Positions 8,926 through 17,143 of a stretch of 64,000 nucleotides of DNA are shown here, piece after piece. The notes under the pieces are model-generated. The model was given only the letters and a program-made list of their open reading frames with translations. It was not told the DNA's origin and made no database searches. Within the stretch, counting starts at the first letter, position 1. Each line of letters opens with the position of its first letter. The translations under genes were made by a program, and so were the position numbers. The DNA is from Cognatishimia sp. WU-CL00825 (GTDB taxonomy: Bacteria; Pseudomonadota; Alphaproteobacteria; Rhodobacterales; Rhodobacteraceae). The stretch spans positions 620,001-684,000 of the forward strand of contig NZ_BAABWX010000001.1 in NCBI RefSeq assembly GCF_040364665.1. The letters are read 5' to 3'.

Positions 8926-9333
8926 GCTCGTGACCTTATGGAAGAGGGTAAGTTTCAGCAAGCTTACGCGGAGTTGTGGCCTGCAGCCCGGTCTGGGAAT
9001 GCGGATGCCGAAGAGCTGATTGGCGTGATGTATGCGATGGGGCTGGGTGTGGATCGTGACGATCAGCGGGCGTTTGAATGGTATCTGCGCAGTTCGCTTA
9101 AGGGGCATCCGGGCGCGCAATCTGGCATTGGGTGGTATTACGAGGTTGGGCGCGGCATGCCAGCGCCGGACTTGGTAAGGGCCTATATGTGGTACACATT
9201 GTCGGCCATTGGCGGCGACCCTGATGCGGCGATCAGTCTGGAAGAGGTCGTCAAGAAAATGACGTCTGAAGAGATCGAAAAAGCGCATATTTTGGTCGAG
9301 GACTATAAGGTTTGGATGTATCCGTTTCGGTGA
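8863..9333 (+). CDS. Secreted Sel1-repeat (TPR-like) protein
   Basis: A 156-residue protein with a clear signal peptide (MRAIAFGLALLATPVMA, cleavage near residue 17). It is followed by two to three Sel1-like repeats, for example GNADAEELIGVMYAMGLGV and HPGAQSGIGWYYEVGRGMP. Sel1 repeats form alpha-solenoids that bind other proteins; no enzyme activity is expected. It is divergent from the di-haem peroxidase and overlaps its 5' end, so the two may be co-regulated. A shared function is possible but not shown. A strong bidirectional terminator follows. Confidence 0.85.
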   Translation: MRAIAFGLALLATPVMAEIEHARDLMEEGKFQQAYAELWPAARSGNADAEELIGVMYAMGLGVDRDDQRAFEWYLRSSLKGHPGAQSGIGWYYEVGRGMPAPDLVRAYMWYTLSAIGGDPDAAISLEEVVKKMTSEEIEKAHILVEDYKVWMYPFR

Positions 9334-9355
9334 TCAACTGATCTGAATTGATAGA

Positions 9356-9385
9356 AAAGGCGGCCAAGTTGGCCGCCTTTGTTTT
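9356..9385. terminator. Bidirectional intrinsic terminator
   Basis: The stem AAAGGCGGCC / GGCCGCCTTT with a 5-nt loop, flanked by A on the left and by GTTTT on the right, separates the convergent Sel1 gene and the TRAP binding-protein gene. Confidence 0.85.
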
Positions 9386-9397
9386 GCATGTCAAAGC

Positions 9398-10456
9398 TTA
9401 GTTCAGGTCAGCTGCGCGTGATGCATTCACGTCTGCTTCGGCTGCGGCAACAGCGTCTGTCAGAGCGGTAAAGATTTCATCGCCACGTGTTACGTTGGAT
9501 TTGAACCAGTCATAAACAGGGGTCGCGGCTGTTTTGAAAGCAGCTTTCTGATCTGGGGTTGGAACATAAAGGTCCCCACCACCTGCTACGAAATCTTCGT
9601 ATGCTTTGATGGACTTACGCTTTGGAGAGGCGAAAGTCGCCTGTTGCAGAGCATAGAAGCCGTCAACGATGACACGGCGCATGCCTTCGTCCATACCCAT
9701 GAACTTTTCGTTGTTCATCCACCAAAGGGCACCCATGTAGGCGTGGCCATCCAGCGTAACGTACTGCAGACCTGCATCTGGGAATTTCATGCCCATGATG
9801 TCGGTGATGCCGTTTTTAGAGCCTTCAACAACGCCCGTTTGGAACGATGTGAACAGTTCAGGCCATGGGATCGGAGTTGGGGACGCGCCTAGGGCTTTCA
9901 CCAATTCCTGTGGAAGGTCTGCGACAACTGTCCGGATTTTCAGGCCATCCATGTCAGATGGGTTTGCAACGCGACGCTTGGTGTTGGCGAAATTGCGCCA
10001 GCCGCCGGTGTTACCAACTGTCATCAGACGGATTGCATTGCCGGAATCTTCCAGCGCCATGTCACGCAATGTGCGTGTAAAGTCGCCAGACAGAACGTGC
10101 TCTGCGATGCGGTCGTCAGCCATCAGATATGGCAGGTCAAGAACCTGAACATATGGGAAGATGCCGGACGCGCCGCCAGAAGTGGAGATGTAAACATCAA
10201 CCTGGCCTTCGGCCACGCCCTGCAGACACTCTGCGCCGTTTGAACAAAGCTGTGTGCCAATGAACAATTCTACTTCGATCGCGCCATTGGAGGCCGCTTC
10301 AACGTAGTTTTTGAAGACAACCAGACCGTCATAGTCTTCGTCGTTTTCATTAGAGTTCGCAGTGGCCCGGATGGTATAGTCCGCAGCCGATGCTGTCACT
10401 GCGGATGCGGCAAGAAGCGCGGCAACCGAGAGTGATTTGATTGTGTTCTTGAGCAT
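9398..10456 (-). CDS. TRAP transporter substrate-binding protein (DctP type)
   Basis: Periplasmic solute-binding subunit of a TRAP transporter, 352 residues, with a signal peptide ending in TASA before ADYTIRATAN. It carries the conserved DctP core, including the MDGLKIRTV segment whose arginine usually holds the anionic group (carboxylate) of the ligand, and the EGSKNGITDI segment. It is the last gene of a six-gene minus-strand set with the two membrane subunits immediately upstream (26-nt gap). Because the operon begins with a sulfonate-type monooxygenase, I infer an organosulfonate or sugar-sulfonate ligand; the sequence alone does not prove this. Confidence 0.93.
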   Translation of the reverse strand: MLKNTIKSLSVAALLAASAVTASAADYTIRATANSNENDEDYDGLVVFKNYVEAASNGAIEVELFIGTQLCSNGAECLQGVAEGQVDVYISTSGGASGIFPYVQVLDLPYLMADDRIAEHVLSGDFTRTLRDMALEDSGNAIRLMTVGNTGGWRNFANTKRRVANPSDMDGLKIRTVVADLPQELVKALGASPTPIPWPELFTSFQTGVVEGSKNGITDIMGMKFPDAGLQYVTLDGHAYMGALWWMNNEKFMGMDEGMRRVIVDGFYALQQATFASPKRKSIKAYEDFVAGGGDLYVPTPDQKAAFKTAATPVYDWFKSNVTRGDEIFTALTDAVAAAEADVNASRAADLN

Positions 10457-10482
10457 GGTAATTCCTCCCCTTTTTACTCAAA

Positions 10483-11958
10483 TTAATTCGCGAAACCCGT
10501 TAAGCGCGGGATCGTCATGCTAATGGCTGGGACATAGGTGATCAGGAAAATCACAGCTATTTCCACAGCCAGGAACGGCAGGATGGCCTTGGCGATAGTC
10601 TCTACTTTTTCTTGCGAGACTGCGGCGGCTACAAATAAGACCAACCCCATGGGTGGTGTGGCCAGACCAACGGTCAGGTTCACACTCATGATGATGGCGA
10701 AGTGAATTGAATCAACCCCTAGGTCGATAAAAATTGGGCCAAGGATTGGGCCAAGAATGATGATCGCAGGGCCAGCGTCTAGGAACATCCCCACCACAAA
10801 CAACAACAGATTGATCAGAAAGAGCAGGATCAAGGGGTTGTCGCTGAGGCTTAGGATATAGGCCGCCAGCGTTTCCGGTGCGTGGCTGAGGCTGACAACG
10901 GTTTTGAAGGCCATTGCGGCCCCCACCAGCAACAACACCACAGAGGATGTGATGCCTGCACGGATCAAAACATCAGGCAGGTCGCTGAGTTTCATGGTGC
11001 GCAGGATGCCAAAGGCCACGATCAACGCGTAGGCAACGGCGACGGCTGCGGCTTCGGTTGGGGTGAAAACACCCACCAAGATGCCACCCAGGATCAACAC
11101 CGGCGTTTGCAGCGGAACCACGGCGCGTTTGCAGACCATGCGGAAATCATGACTGACAACACGGCGCAGTCCGAGCATTAGGCCATGGGTTGCCAGAACA
11201 CCACCACCAAAGGCCAACCATTTTGCAGTGGAGGTGGCCTCGGGGCCAAGTGGCACAAATTGCGCCAACAACAGGCCGATGTTCAGGCGTACCAGAGCAA
11301 AGGAGAACCAATATTCTACGGGGCCAAGTTCGATGCCTGTCAGGACGACGCGTTGGGCTGGAGGAAGATCATAACGATCTGCTGTCACTCGGACCATCAC
11401 CATCAGACCAACGCCCACCAAGATGCCTGGTACAATGCCTGCAAGGAACAGCGCGGCGACGCTTTCGCCCATGACATAAGCATAGATGATCATAATGCCC
11501 GAAGGCGGGATGATCGGGCCAATAACAGAGCTAGCCGCCGTGATTGCAGCGGCGAATTTACGAGTATAGCCTTGTTTTTCCATGGCTGGGATTAACATTG
11601 ATCCCAGGGCCGATGTGTCCGCCACAGCAGAGCCTGACAGGCCCGCAAACAGGATGGATGACAGAATATTCACCTGCGCCAGACCACCACGCAGATGCCC
11701 CATCAAAGCTTGGGAGAATTCGACCAAACGAATGGTGATGCCACCTTTGTTCATCAGCTCGCCTGCAAGCATGAAAAACGGAATTGCCATCAGCGGAAAG
11801 CTGTCCATGCCGTTGTAAACGTTGCGATAAAGCAGCGTGATGTCTTTTTCCTGACCATTTAGCCATAGCAAAATACCGGGTGCCGCAAGCAGGCCAAAGA
11901 ACACCGGCAGGCCAACCATGAGGAAAATCAGAAAGACGGGTAAGAACCAGATCAGCAT
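10483..11958 (-). CDS. TRAP transporter large permease (DctM type)
   Basis: Large membrane subunit, 491 residues with about 12-14 hydrophobic helices. It contains typical DctM segments such as GSAVADTSALGSMLIP near the middle of the N-terminal half, IGPIIPPS, and GVFTPTEAAAVAVAYA. It catalyses Na+-driven uptake of the ligand delivered by the DctP protein. It is about 60 residues longer than usual for DctM because of an insertion with extra hydrophobic segments (about 195-290) before the PTEAAAVA region. Its start shares one base with the dctQ stop (TAATG). Confidence 0.94.
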   Translation of the reverse strand: MLIWFLPVFLIFLMVGLPVFFGLLAAPGILLWLNGQEKDITLLYRNVYNGMDSFPLMAIPFFMLAGELMNKGGITIRLVEFSQALMGHLRGGLAQVNILSSILFAGLSGSAVADTSALGSMLIPAMEKQGYTRKFAAAITAASSVIGPIIPPSGIMIIYAYVMGESVAALFLAGIVPGILVGVGLMVMVRVTADRYDLPPAQRVVLTGIELGPVEYWFSFALVRLNIGLLLAQFVPLGPEATSTAKWLAFGGGVLATHGLMLGLRRVVSHDFRMVCKRAVVPLQTPVLILGGILVGVFTPTEAAAVAVAYALIVAFGILRTMKLSDLPDVLIRAGITSSVVLLLVGAAMAFKTVVSLSHAPETLAAYILSLSDNPLILLFLINLLLFVVGMFLDAGPAIIILGPILGPIFIDLGVDSIHFAIIMSVNLTVGLATPPMGLVLFVAAAVSQEKVETIAKAILPFLAVEIAVIFLITYVPAISMTIPRLTGFAN

Positions 11959-12548
11959 TATTCAGCGCCTCCGATGTCAGCATCATCAATTGTCGGCAGG
12001 CGGTCGCGACCACCCAGCAATCCGACGATGCTGCGCAAAATAAGTTCGATATTTACAGAAATGAGCAAGATGACACCGATAAACAGCGACATCATCATCC
12101 AACTGCGTGGAATGCGGTACCATTCGTCAAAAGAAATAGAAGTTGGCAAATAAAGCGAAGCAGTGGCAAAGCGTCCGCCAAAGCCCGTGACTTCTTTGTA
12201 GCCAATGGTGACAGCCATGACCAAAACAACAAGGGAGAGCGTCAACAGGATTAGGCTGAGGATATCGCCAACGCGTTTGGGCAACAGATCTGGGACCGTT
12301 TCGATTGCGACAAATCCACCCCGGCGAAAGGCTGTGGGGGCCATAAGACCCGTCATCCATAACATGCCAAAGCGCGCCGCTTCGTCAGGCCAAGGCAAGG
12401 CGTTGTTCAGCACATATCGGCAAAAGACCTGTATCAAAATGGCGGCGACCATAAAGGCTACTGCCACACAGCCAACGCCGCGGCCTAGTTTGAGCACCGC
12501 AGCGTTTACAAAACTCAGAGGCGTAATCAACGCCAGCAATCCGCCCAT
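11958..12548 (-). CDS. TRAP transporter small permease (DctQ type)
   Basis: Small membrane subunit of the TRAP transporter, 196 residues with four hydrophobic helices. The RYVLNNALPWPDEAARFGMLW segment is characteristic of DctQ. It partners the large permease encoded directly downstream. A strong ribosome site (GGGGGAGGA) precedes the ATG. A 53-nt gap separates it from the flavin reductase gene upstream, with no terminator in between, so the transport and enzyme genes are likely one transcript. Confidence 0.93.
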   Translation of the reverse strand: MGGLLALITPLSFVNAAVLKLGRGVGCVAVAFMVAAILIQVFCRYVLNNALPWPDEAARFGMLWMTGLMAPTAFRRGGFVAIETVPDLLPKRVGDILSLILLTLSLVVLVMAVTIGYKEVTGFGGRFATASLYLPTSISFDEWYRIPRSWMMMSLFIGVILLISVNIELILRSIVGLLGGRDRLPTIDDADIGGAE

Positions 12549-12601
12549 GCGGATCCTCCCCCTTGTTGGTGGGCCTGTCCTCCTCAGGCAGACCCTTGCG
12601 C

Positions 12602-13117
12602 TTATTTTTGCGCGAATTGGCCGATTTTTCCGGCGTAGAAACCCAATGCGTCTCCGTCGCGCATCTCGGCCTTTAATACTTGTCCTAAAACGATGACGTG
12701 ATCGCCGCCATCAAAGCCCGCGACGCGTTTGCATTCAAAGCGGGCAAGACAATTTGGCATAATTGGAACGCCAAATTCATTTTGTTCGTGTTCGATATGT
12801 TGCAGCGCAAATGCATCTTTTGCAAAGCTGCCACAAAGATCGCTTTGATCAGAGCCTAACACGTGAATCGCGTAGTGCTCTGTTTTTTCAAAGTAGGGAA
12901 ACCGCCGAGACGTCTTGGCCGGAGCCCAAAGCACCATGGCCGGTTCTAGTGATACGGACGAAAAGCTATTGGCTGTAATGCCAACAGGGCCGTCATCAGA
13001 GGACGCAGTGACAATGGTAACGCCGGTCGCAAATCGACCAAAGGCATCCCGCAACAAGCGGGTGTTTTCTGGGTCAGGCTGGAAAGCTATGGGCATATCT
13101 GGGGCATAGGCATTCAT
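12602..13117 (-). CDS. Flavin reductase (SmoA/SsuE-like role) for the adjacent monooxygenase
   Basis: A 171-residue FMN-binding split-barrel flavin reductase, with the typical FATGVTIVTA and GITANSFSSVSLEPAMVLW segments near the N-terminus and GGDHVIVLGQV near the C-terminus. Such enzymes use NAD(P)H to make free FMNH2 for two-component monooxygenases. It shares a TAATG overlap with the aldo/keto reductase gene and is the third gene of the enzyme set. In the Agrobacterium sulfoquinovose monooxygenase pathway, SmoA has this role. Assignment to the neighbouring monooxygenase is inference from coupling. Confidence 0.9.
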   Translation of the reverse strand: MNAYAPDMPIAFQPDPENTRLLRDAFGRFATGVTIVTASSDDGPVGITANSFSSVSLEPAMVLWAPAKTSRRFPYFEKTEHYAIHVLGSDQSDLCGSFAKDAFALQHIEHEQNEFGVPIMPNCLARFECKRVAGFDGGDHVIVLGQVLKAEMRDGDALGFYAGKIGQFAQK

Positions 13118-14007
13118 TAAGGAACCTCGTTACCAAGGGCTGCTTCGTACAAACGGTACCAGCTTTCGCGGTCAAGATTGACTTTGAGCGCGTCAGCGAT
13201 GGTGGCAATACGGGACAGGTTGTTGGTGCCCATGACAGGCAGGATCTGGGCGGGATGCGCCAAAAGAAAGGCCACCGCAACCGCGCCACGATCCACATCA
13301 AATTCGGCGGCCAGGTCGTCCAATACGATGCCCAGTTTGTCGCTGTTGTTTATGATGCTACCGCCACCCAAAGGTGACCAGGCCATGATTGGATTGGCTT
13401 GGCGTTGGTGGAACGCCAGGTCGCCATTGGTGAAAGGGCCGATTTCTGCAAGGCTGATTTCAATTTGGTTGGTGACCAGTTTGGTTTTCATCGCCGATTG
13501 CAGCAAGTCCCAATCCCAGGGGCGGAAATTGGAAACACCAATGTTGCCAACTTTGCCTGAGGCCACTAGGTCATCAAGTGCGGCACCGGTTTCATGATGA
13601 TCCATCAAGGGATCAGGGCGGTGCACCAGCAAGAGGTCTATGTGATCGATCGCCATTTCCTGAAGCGAAATATCAACCGATTTTTCGATATGCGCACGTG
13701 AGGTGTCATAGTATTTAACTTTGACGTCAGAATAACGGCCGCAGGGTGCAACGATGTCACATTTTGTGACGATTTGCATTTGCGCGCGCAGGGCAGGATT
13801 GGCACGCAATGCACCGCCCAAAACCGCCTCTGCAACATATTCACCGTAAATGTCGGCTTGGTCAAAGGTGGTGATGCCTTGGTCCAAGCAGGCTTGGATT
13901 TTGGCTTCGACATGGGCAGGAGATGTATCGCTGTCGTCGCCAAGGCGCCACATGCCATAGACGATGCGGCTCATGTCCAGAGACGGGGATAATTTGATGC
14001 GATCCAT
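13117..14007 (-). CDS. Aldo/keto reductase (YdhF-like, candidate SmoB-type 6-oxo-glucose reductase)
   Basis: A 296-residue NADPH-dependent aldo/keto reductase barrel. The catalytic tetrad is visible as Asp49 and Tyr54 (FDQADIYGEY), Lys82 (VTKCDI) and His129 (LLLVHRPDP). The fold and motifs resemble E. coli YdhF. Its ends overlap both neighbours by one base (TAATG at each junction), so it is translationally coupled to the monooxygenase and the flavin reductase. In the sulfoquinovose monooxygenase pathway an aldo/keto reductase (SmoB) reduces 6-oxo-glucose to glucose; the same role is plausible here but untested. Confidence 0.92.
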   Translation of the reverse strand: MDRIKLSPSLDMSRIVYGMWRLGDDSDTSPAHVEAKIQACLDQGITTFDQADIYGEYVAEAVLGGALRANPALRAQMQIVTKCDIVAPCGRYSDVKVKYYDTSRAHIEKSVDISLQEMAIDHIDLLLVHRPDPLMDHHETGAALDDLVASGKVGNIGVSNFRPWDWDLLQSAMKTKLVTNQIEISLAEIGPFTNGDLAFHQRQANPIMAWSPLGGGSIINNSDKLGIVLDDLAAEFDVDRGAVAVAFLLAHPAQILPVMGTNNLSRIATIADALKVNLDRESWYRLYEAALGNEVP

Positions 14008-15164
14008 TAGCGGCGGACTCCGTTACCAAGTGGTGTTGCTGGTGTTGTGGCGGGCGCGCGGCCATATTCGATCGGCAGCGAGCAGGTTTTTAGGTTAGGC
14101 AATACGCGTGCGCCAAAATGTTTGGCTTCTTCTAGGTGCGGGTAACCCGAGAAGATAAAGGCGCGAATGCCCATTTTCTGATAATCTTCGATTTTGGACA
14201 TGACCTGATCGGTCGATCCAACCAGGGCAGCGCCGCAGCCAGAGCGGGCCCGGCCTACACCGGTCCAGAGGTTTGGTTCGATATAGCCGTATTTGTCCGC
14301 CAGCTCGCGGTTTTTGGCTTGGTGGCTGACACCCAAAGACGTGCTGTCCAGCGCGCGTTCGCGGATCATTTGGCCATATTCATCGTCAAGCTTTGAGACA
14401 ATGTAATCTGCGTATTCCTGGGCTTCTTTTTCGGTGTCACGCACAATCATGTGGACGCGCAGGCCGTAATCAAGCGTGCGATTGTATTTCTCGGCAACCG
14501 AATGCACGGCCTTCATGCGGCTTTTAAGCTCTTCGATCTTTTCTGGCCACATCAAATAGACGTCGCAGTGTTCGCCGCAAAGTTCCAAAGCAGAGGGAGA
14601 ATAGCCGCCAAAATACAGCAGCGGGCCGCCGTTTTGCTGGTAAGGTTTCACCGGATCAGTGGTCAGGCCCTTGAAGTTATATACGTCGCCTTCGTGATTG
14701 ATTTCGTCCTGTGTCCAGGCTTGCTTGAGGATTTCAACGACTTCGCGAGAGCGCTGGTAGCGGAAGGCGCTTTCTTCTTTTTCACCGGGAAAATCAGAGC
14801 TGATAATATTGACCGTCAGACGGCCTTTTAGCATGTGATCCAGCGTTGCGATTGTGCGCGCCAGCATGATGGGTTGTACTTCGCCACAACGCACCGCCGC
14901 CAGCAGGTTTATCTTGTCGGTGATCGGCGCACAGCCGGCCACAAATGAAAGCGTGTCTTGACCCACTTGATAAGAAGAGGGGCACAGAATGTTGTTGAAC
15001 CCTTGCTCTTCGGCAGTTTTGACAATGTTTGAGCAATGCTCCCAAGAGGAGCGCAGATCGCCATCTGGCACACCTAAAAATTGGTAGTCATCAGAGCAAA
15101 GTGCTGAAAACCATGACACTTCTGCCGCGTCGAGATCAGGTGATGTAATGGGCACGACTGTCAT
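14007..15164 (-). CDS. SsuD-like FMNH2-dependent monooxygenase (candidate sulfoquinovose monooxygenase)
   Basis: A 385-residue luciferase-like (LLM) monooxygenase close to alkanesulfonate monooxygenase SsuD. Shared segments include GLRVHMIVR (234-242), NLWTGVG (298-304) and FSGYPHLEEA (338-347). Residues corresponding to SsuD Arg226, His228, Arg297 and Tyr331 appear kept as Arg236, His238, Arg307 and Tyr341, with Trp206 also present; the SsuD active-site cysteine (Cys54) is not. As I recall, the same positions are discussed for SmoC of Agrobacterium. The reaction would be C-S cleavage of a sulfonate to sulfite plus aldehyde. AGGATC precedes the ATG. It is the first gene of the operon, divergent from a GntR regulator. 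Confidence 0.9.
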   Translation of the reverse strand: MTVVPITSPDLDAAEVSWFSALCSDDYQFLGVPDGDLRSSWEHCSNIVKTAEEQGFNNILCPSSYQVGQDTLSFVAGCAPITDKINLLAAVRCGEVQPIMLARTIATLDHMLKGRLTVNIISSDFPGEKEESAFRYQRSREVVEILKQAWTQDEINHEGDVYNFKGLTTDPVKPYQQNGGPLLYFGGYSPSALELCGEHCDVYLMWPEKIEELKSRMKAVHSVAEKYNRTLDYGLRVHMIVRDTEKEAQEYADYIVSKLDDEYGQMIRERALDSTSLGVSHQAKNRELADKYGYIEPNLWTGVGRARSGCGAALVGSTDQVMSKIEDYQKMGIRAFIFSGYPHLEEAKHFGARVLPNLKTCSLPIEYGRAPATTPATPLGNGVRR

Positions 15165-15212
15165 TTTTGATCCTATGGGTTGTCTTCGCTTACCACTTGG
15201 GTAACATCCGCC

Positions 15213-15226
15213 TTGATATGGATCAA
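15213..15226. promoter_or_regulatory. FNR/FnrL-type box in divergent promoter
   Basis: TTGAT-ATGG-ATCAA is a perfect match to the FNR/FnrL consensus TTGAT-N4-ATCAA. It is centred about 55 nt upstream of the monooxygenase start and about 51 nt upstream of the GntR start chosen here. A second half-match TATCAA at 15232-15237 forms a wider inverted repeat with TTGATA at 15213-15218, so part of this could instead be the GntR operator. Confidence 0.6.
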
Positions 15227-15270
15227 TGGTGTATCAATTTTTTCCGCGACATCCTGACACGGGGTTTTTA

Positions 15271-15975
15271 GTGACAAATCGAAACCGAAACGCGCTGCCT
15301 GTTTATGTGCAAATTACAGAACTGATCATCCGAGACATCAGTGCGGGCCGCCTGTTGGATGGCGAACGATTGCCGCCAGAACGTGAGATGGCAGCGGGTA
15401 TGAACACTTCTGTTGGCACCCTGCGCAAAGCGCTTGGCGAACTCACAAACAAAGGGCTTTTGGAGCGAATTCAGGGGTCTGGGAATTACATTCGTGCCGG
15501 CAGTGTGCGCGACAGTGTTTATGGATTGTTTCGTCTGGAATTGCCCGAAGGTGGGGGCTTGCCACGCGCAGATATCTTGTCGGTCGCCACGGTTTCAAAG
15601 CCGCAAGACTTGCCCGAGTTTGGCTATGCTGATCGCGGCGCGCGCATCCGTCGGCTGCGGTATTTGAATGATACAATTATTGCTGTGGAAGAGATTTGGC
15701 TCGACGAATCGGCGGGTGAAGTCAGCGAGGCTGCCCTGTCGGATTCGCTTTATCACTATTATCAAAAGCAACTTGGCTTTTGGATTACCCGTGCCGAAGA
15801 CCGGGTGAGCATCGCAAAAGTGCCGCAATGGGCACCGGATATATTCACAAAACCCGTCGGTTCGACCGTTGGATTTGTGGAACGTTTTAGTTGGGCGGAC
15901 CAAAATATGCCCATCGAATACTCAAGAACTTGGTTTGACACGGATCAGGCGCTGTATGTGCAGCGGCTGAAATAA
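15271..15975 (+). CDS. GntR/HutC family transcriptional regulator
   Basis: Winged-helix regulator with an N-terminal GntR domain (LPVYVQITELIIRDISAGRL, then PPEREMA) and a C-terminal UTRA-type sensor domain. I start it at a GTG at 15271 with GGGG just upstream; this gives the usual short lead before the first helix. The upstream ATG at 15226 adds 15 residues but overlaps the FNR-type palindrome and lacks a clear ribosome site. It is divergent from the monooxygenase-TRAP operon and followed after 10 nt by the Gfo/Idh gene. It probably controls both, responding to the substrate or an intermediate. Confidence 0.87.
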   Translation: MTNRNRNALPVYVQITELIIRDISAGRLLDGERLPPEREMAAGMNTSVGTLRKALGELTNKGLLERIQGSGNYIRAGSVRDSVYGLFRLELPEGGGLPRADILSVATVSKPQDLPEFGYADRGARIRRLRYLNDTIIAVEEIWLDESAGEVSEAALSDSLYHYYQKQLGFWITRAEDRVSIAKVPQWAPDIFTKPVGSTVGFVERFSWADQNMPIEYSRTWFDTDQALYVQRLK

Positions 15976-15985
15976 GGAGCTCTCA

Positions 15986-17080
15986 ATGAACCGTGACATC
16001 AACTATGGCATCATCGGCTGCGGCATGATGGGGCAGGAACATATGCGAAATATTGCGCTGTTGGAAAACGCGCGTGTGGCTGCAATTTATGAACCAGATG
16101 AAATAATGGCCAATGCCGCGAAAGCGATAGAGCCAAATGCAACGCTGTGCGACACGCTAGAAGCGCTTTTGGATCGTGAGGATCTGGATTGTTTGTTGGT
16201 GGTCAGCCCAAACCATATGCATGTGCCGCAGCTAGAGGCAATTGCGGCGCGTAATCCACTCCCTTTGCTGATGGAAAAGCCGCTTTTCACTGACGCAAAC
16301 GATGAGGCGAAATTGCTGGCGTTCAAGGAAAGCTATCCGGCCCCGATTTGGGTTGCGATGGAATACCGCTATATGCCTCCGATCCAAACCTTGGTCGAAG
16401 AGGTGCAAAAGGCAACAGGCGGCGTGAAAATGTTGACGATCCGCGAGCATCGGTTTCCGTTTTTGGGCAAAGTTGGCAATTGGAACCGATTTAACAAAAA
16501 CTCTGGCGGCACATTGGTTGAAAAATGCTGTCACTTCTTTGATTTGATGCGTTTGATCATTGGGGCAGACCCGGTGCGCATTATGGCCTCGGCAGGCCAA
16601 GAGGTGAACCATTTGGATGAAAACTATGATGGGGCAGCCTCAGATATTTGGGACACGGCGTATGTGATCGTTGATTTTGCCAATGGCGCGCGTGGCATGC
16701 TGGAGCTGAGCATGTATGCCGAGGGCAGCAAGTTTCAGGAAGAAATCAGCGCGGTTGGACCTGAGGGTAAGATCGAGGCCTTTGTGCCTGGCCCAGGTCG
16801 GTTCTGGCCAACACATTTGGGCGAACCGCCTGTCTCACAAGTTGTGGTATCGCCGCGCAGTCCCAAAGGACCGCAAATGGTGGAAATACCGGTTGATCCA
16901 ACGATTTTGGATGCGGGCGATCACAATGGGTCGACGTTCTACCAGCATGTGAAGTTCTTGGAGGTCGTGCGCGGCGGCGGTGCGCCTGAGGTCTCTTTGA
17001 TGGATGGGTTGAAGGCTGTTAAAATGGGACTTTTGGCGCAGGATTCTGCGCGTGATGGGCAAAGCAAACAATTTGCTTAA
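15986..17080 (+). CDS. Gfo/Idh/MocA family protein (oxidoreductase or candidate NAD-dependent sulfoquinovosidase)
   Basis: A 364-residue protein with an N-terminal Rossmann fold (GIIGCGMMGQEH, residues 8-19), the EKP motif at 97-99, and a C-terminal Gfo/Idh domain with the active-site helix GGTLVEKCCHFFD at 174-186 containing His183. Most relatives are NAD(P)-dependent sugar dehydrogenases, but some members (GH109, GH188) use NAD to cleave glycosides. GH188 enzymes are sulfoquinovosidases found in sulfoquinovose gene clusters. Since this locus looks like such a cluster and no GH31 gene is near, a GH188-like role is attractive. AGGAG precedes the ATG, and it is in operon with the GntR gene. 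Family certain; reaction uncertain. Confidence 0.88.
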   Translation: MNRDINYGIIGCGMMGQEHMRNIALLENARVAAIYEPDEIMANAAKAIEPNATLCDTLEALLDREDLDCLLVVSPNHMHVPQLEAIAARNPLPLLMEKPLFTDANDEAKLLAFKESYPAPIWVAMEYRYMPPIQTLVEEVQKATGGVKMLTIREHRFPFLGKVGNWNRFNKNSGGTLVEKCCHFFDLMRLIIGADPVRIMASAGQEVNHLDENYDGAASDIWDTAYVIVDFANGARGMLELSMYAEGSKFQEEISAVGPEGKIEAFVPGPGRFWPTHLGEPPVSQVVVSPRSPKGPQMVEIPVDPTILDAGDHNGSTFYQHVKFLEVVRGGGAPEVSLMDGLKAVKMGLLAQDSARDGQSKQFA

Positions 17081-17109
17081 GCAGTATTGTTAACGCAATG
17101 TATCACTTT

Positions 17110-17143
17110 AATAAGCGCGCTGAAGCAATTCAGCACGCTTATT
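17110..17143. terminator. Bidirectional terminator hairpin
   Basis: A 15-bp stem with one mismatch (AATAAGCGCGCTGAA / TTCAGCACGCTTATT) and a 4-nt loop, followed by TTATT. It separates the convergent Gfo/Idh and MFS genes and reaches the MFS stop codon. Confidence 0.75.

Noticed and set aside
8926..9288. N-terminal extension of the di-haem peroxidase to 571 residues
   Set aside because: It would place the signal peptide internally and lies wholly antisense to the Sel1 gene; the composition is non-protein-like.
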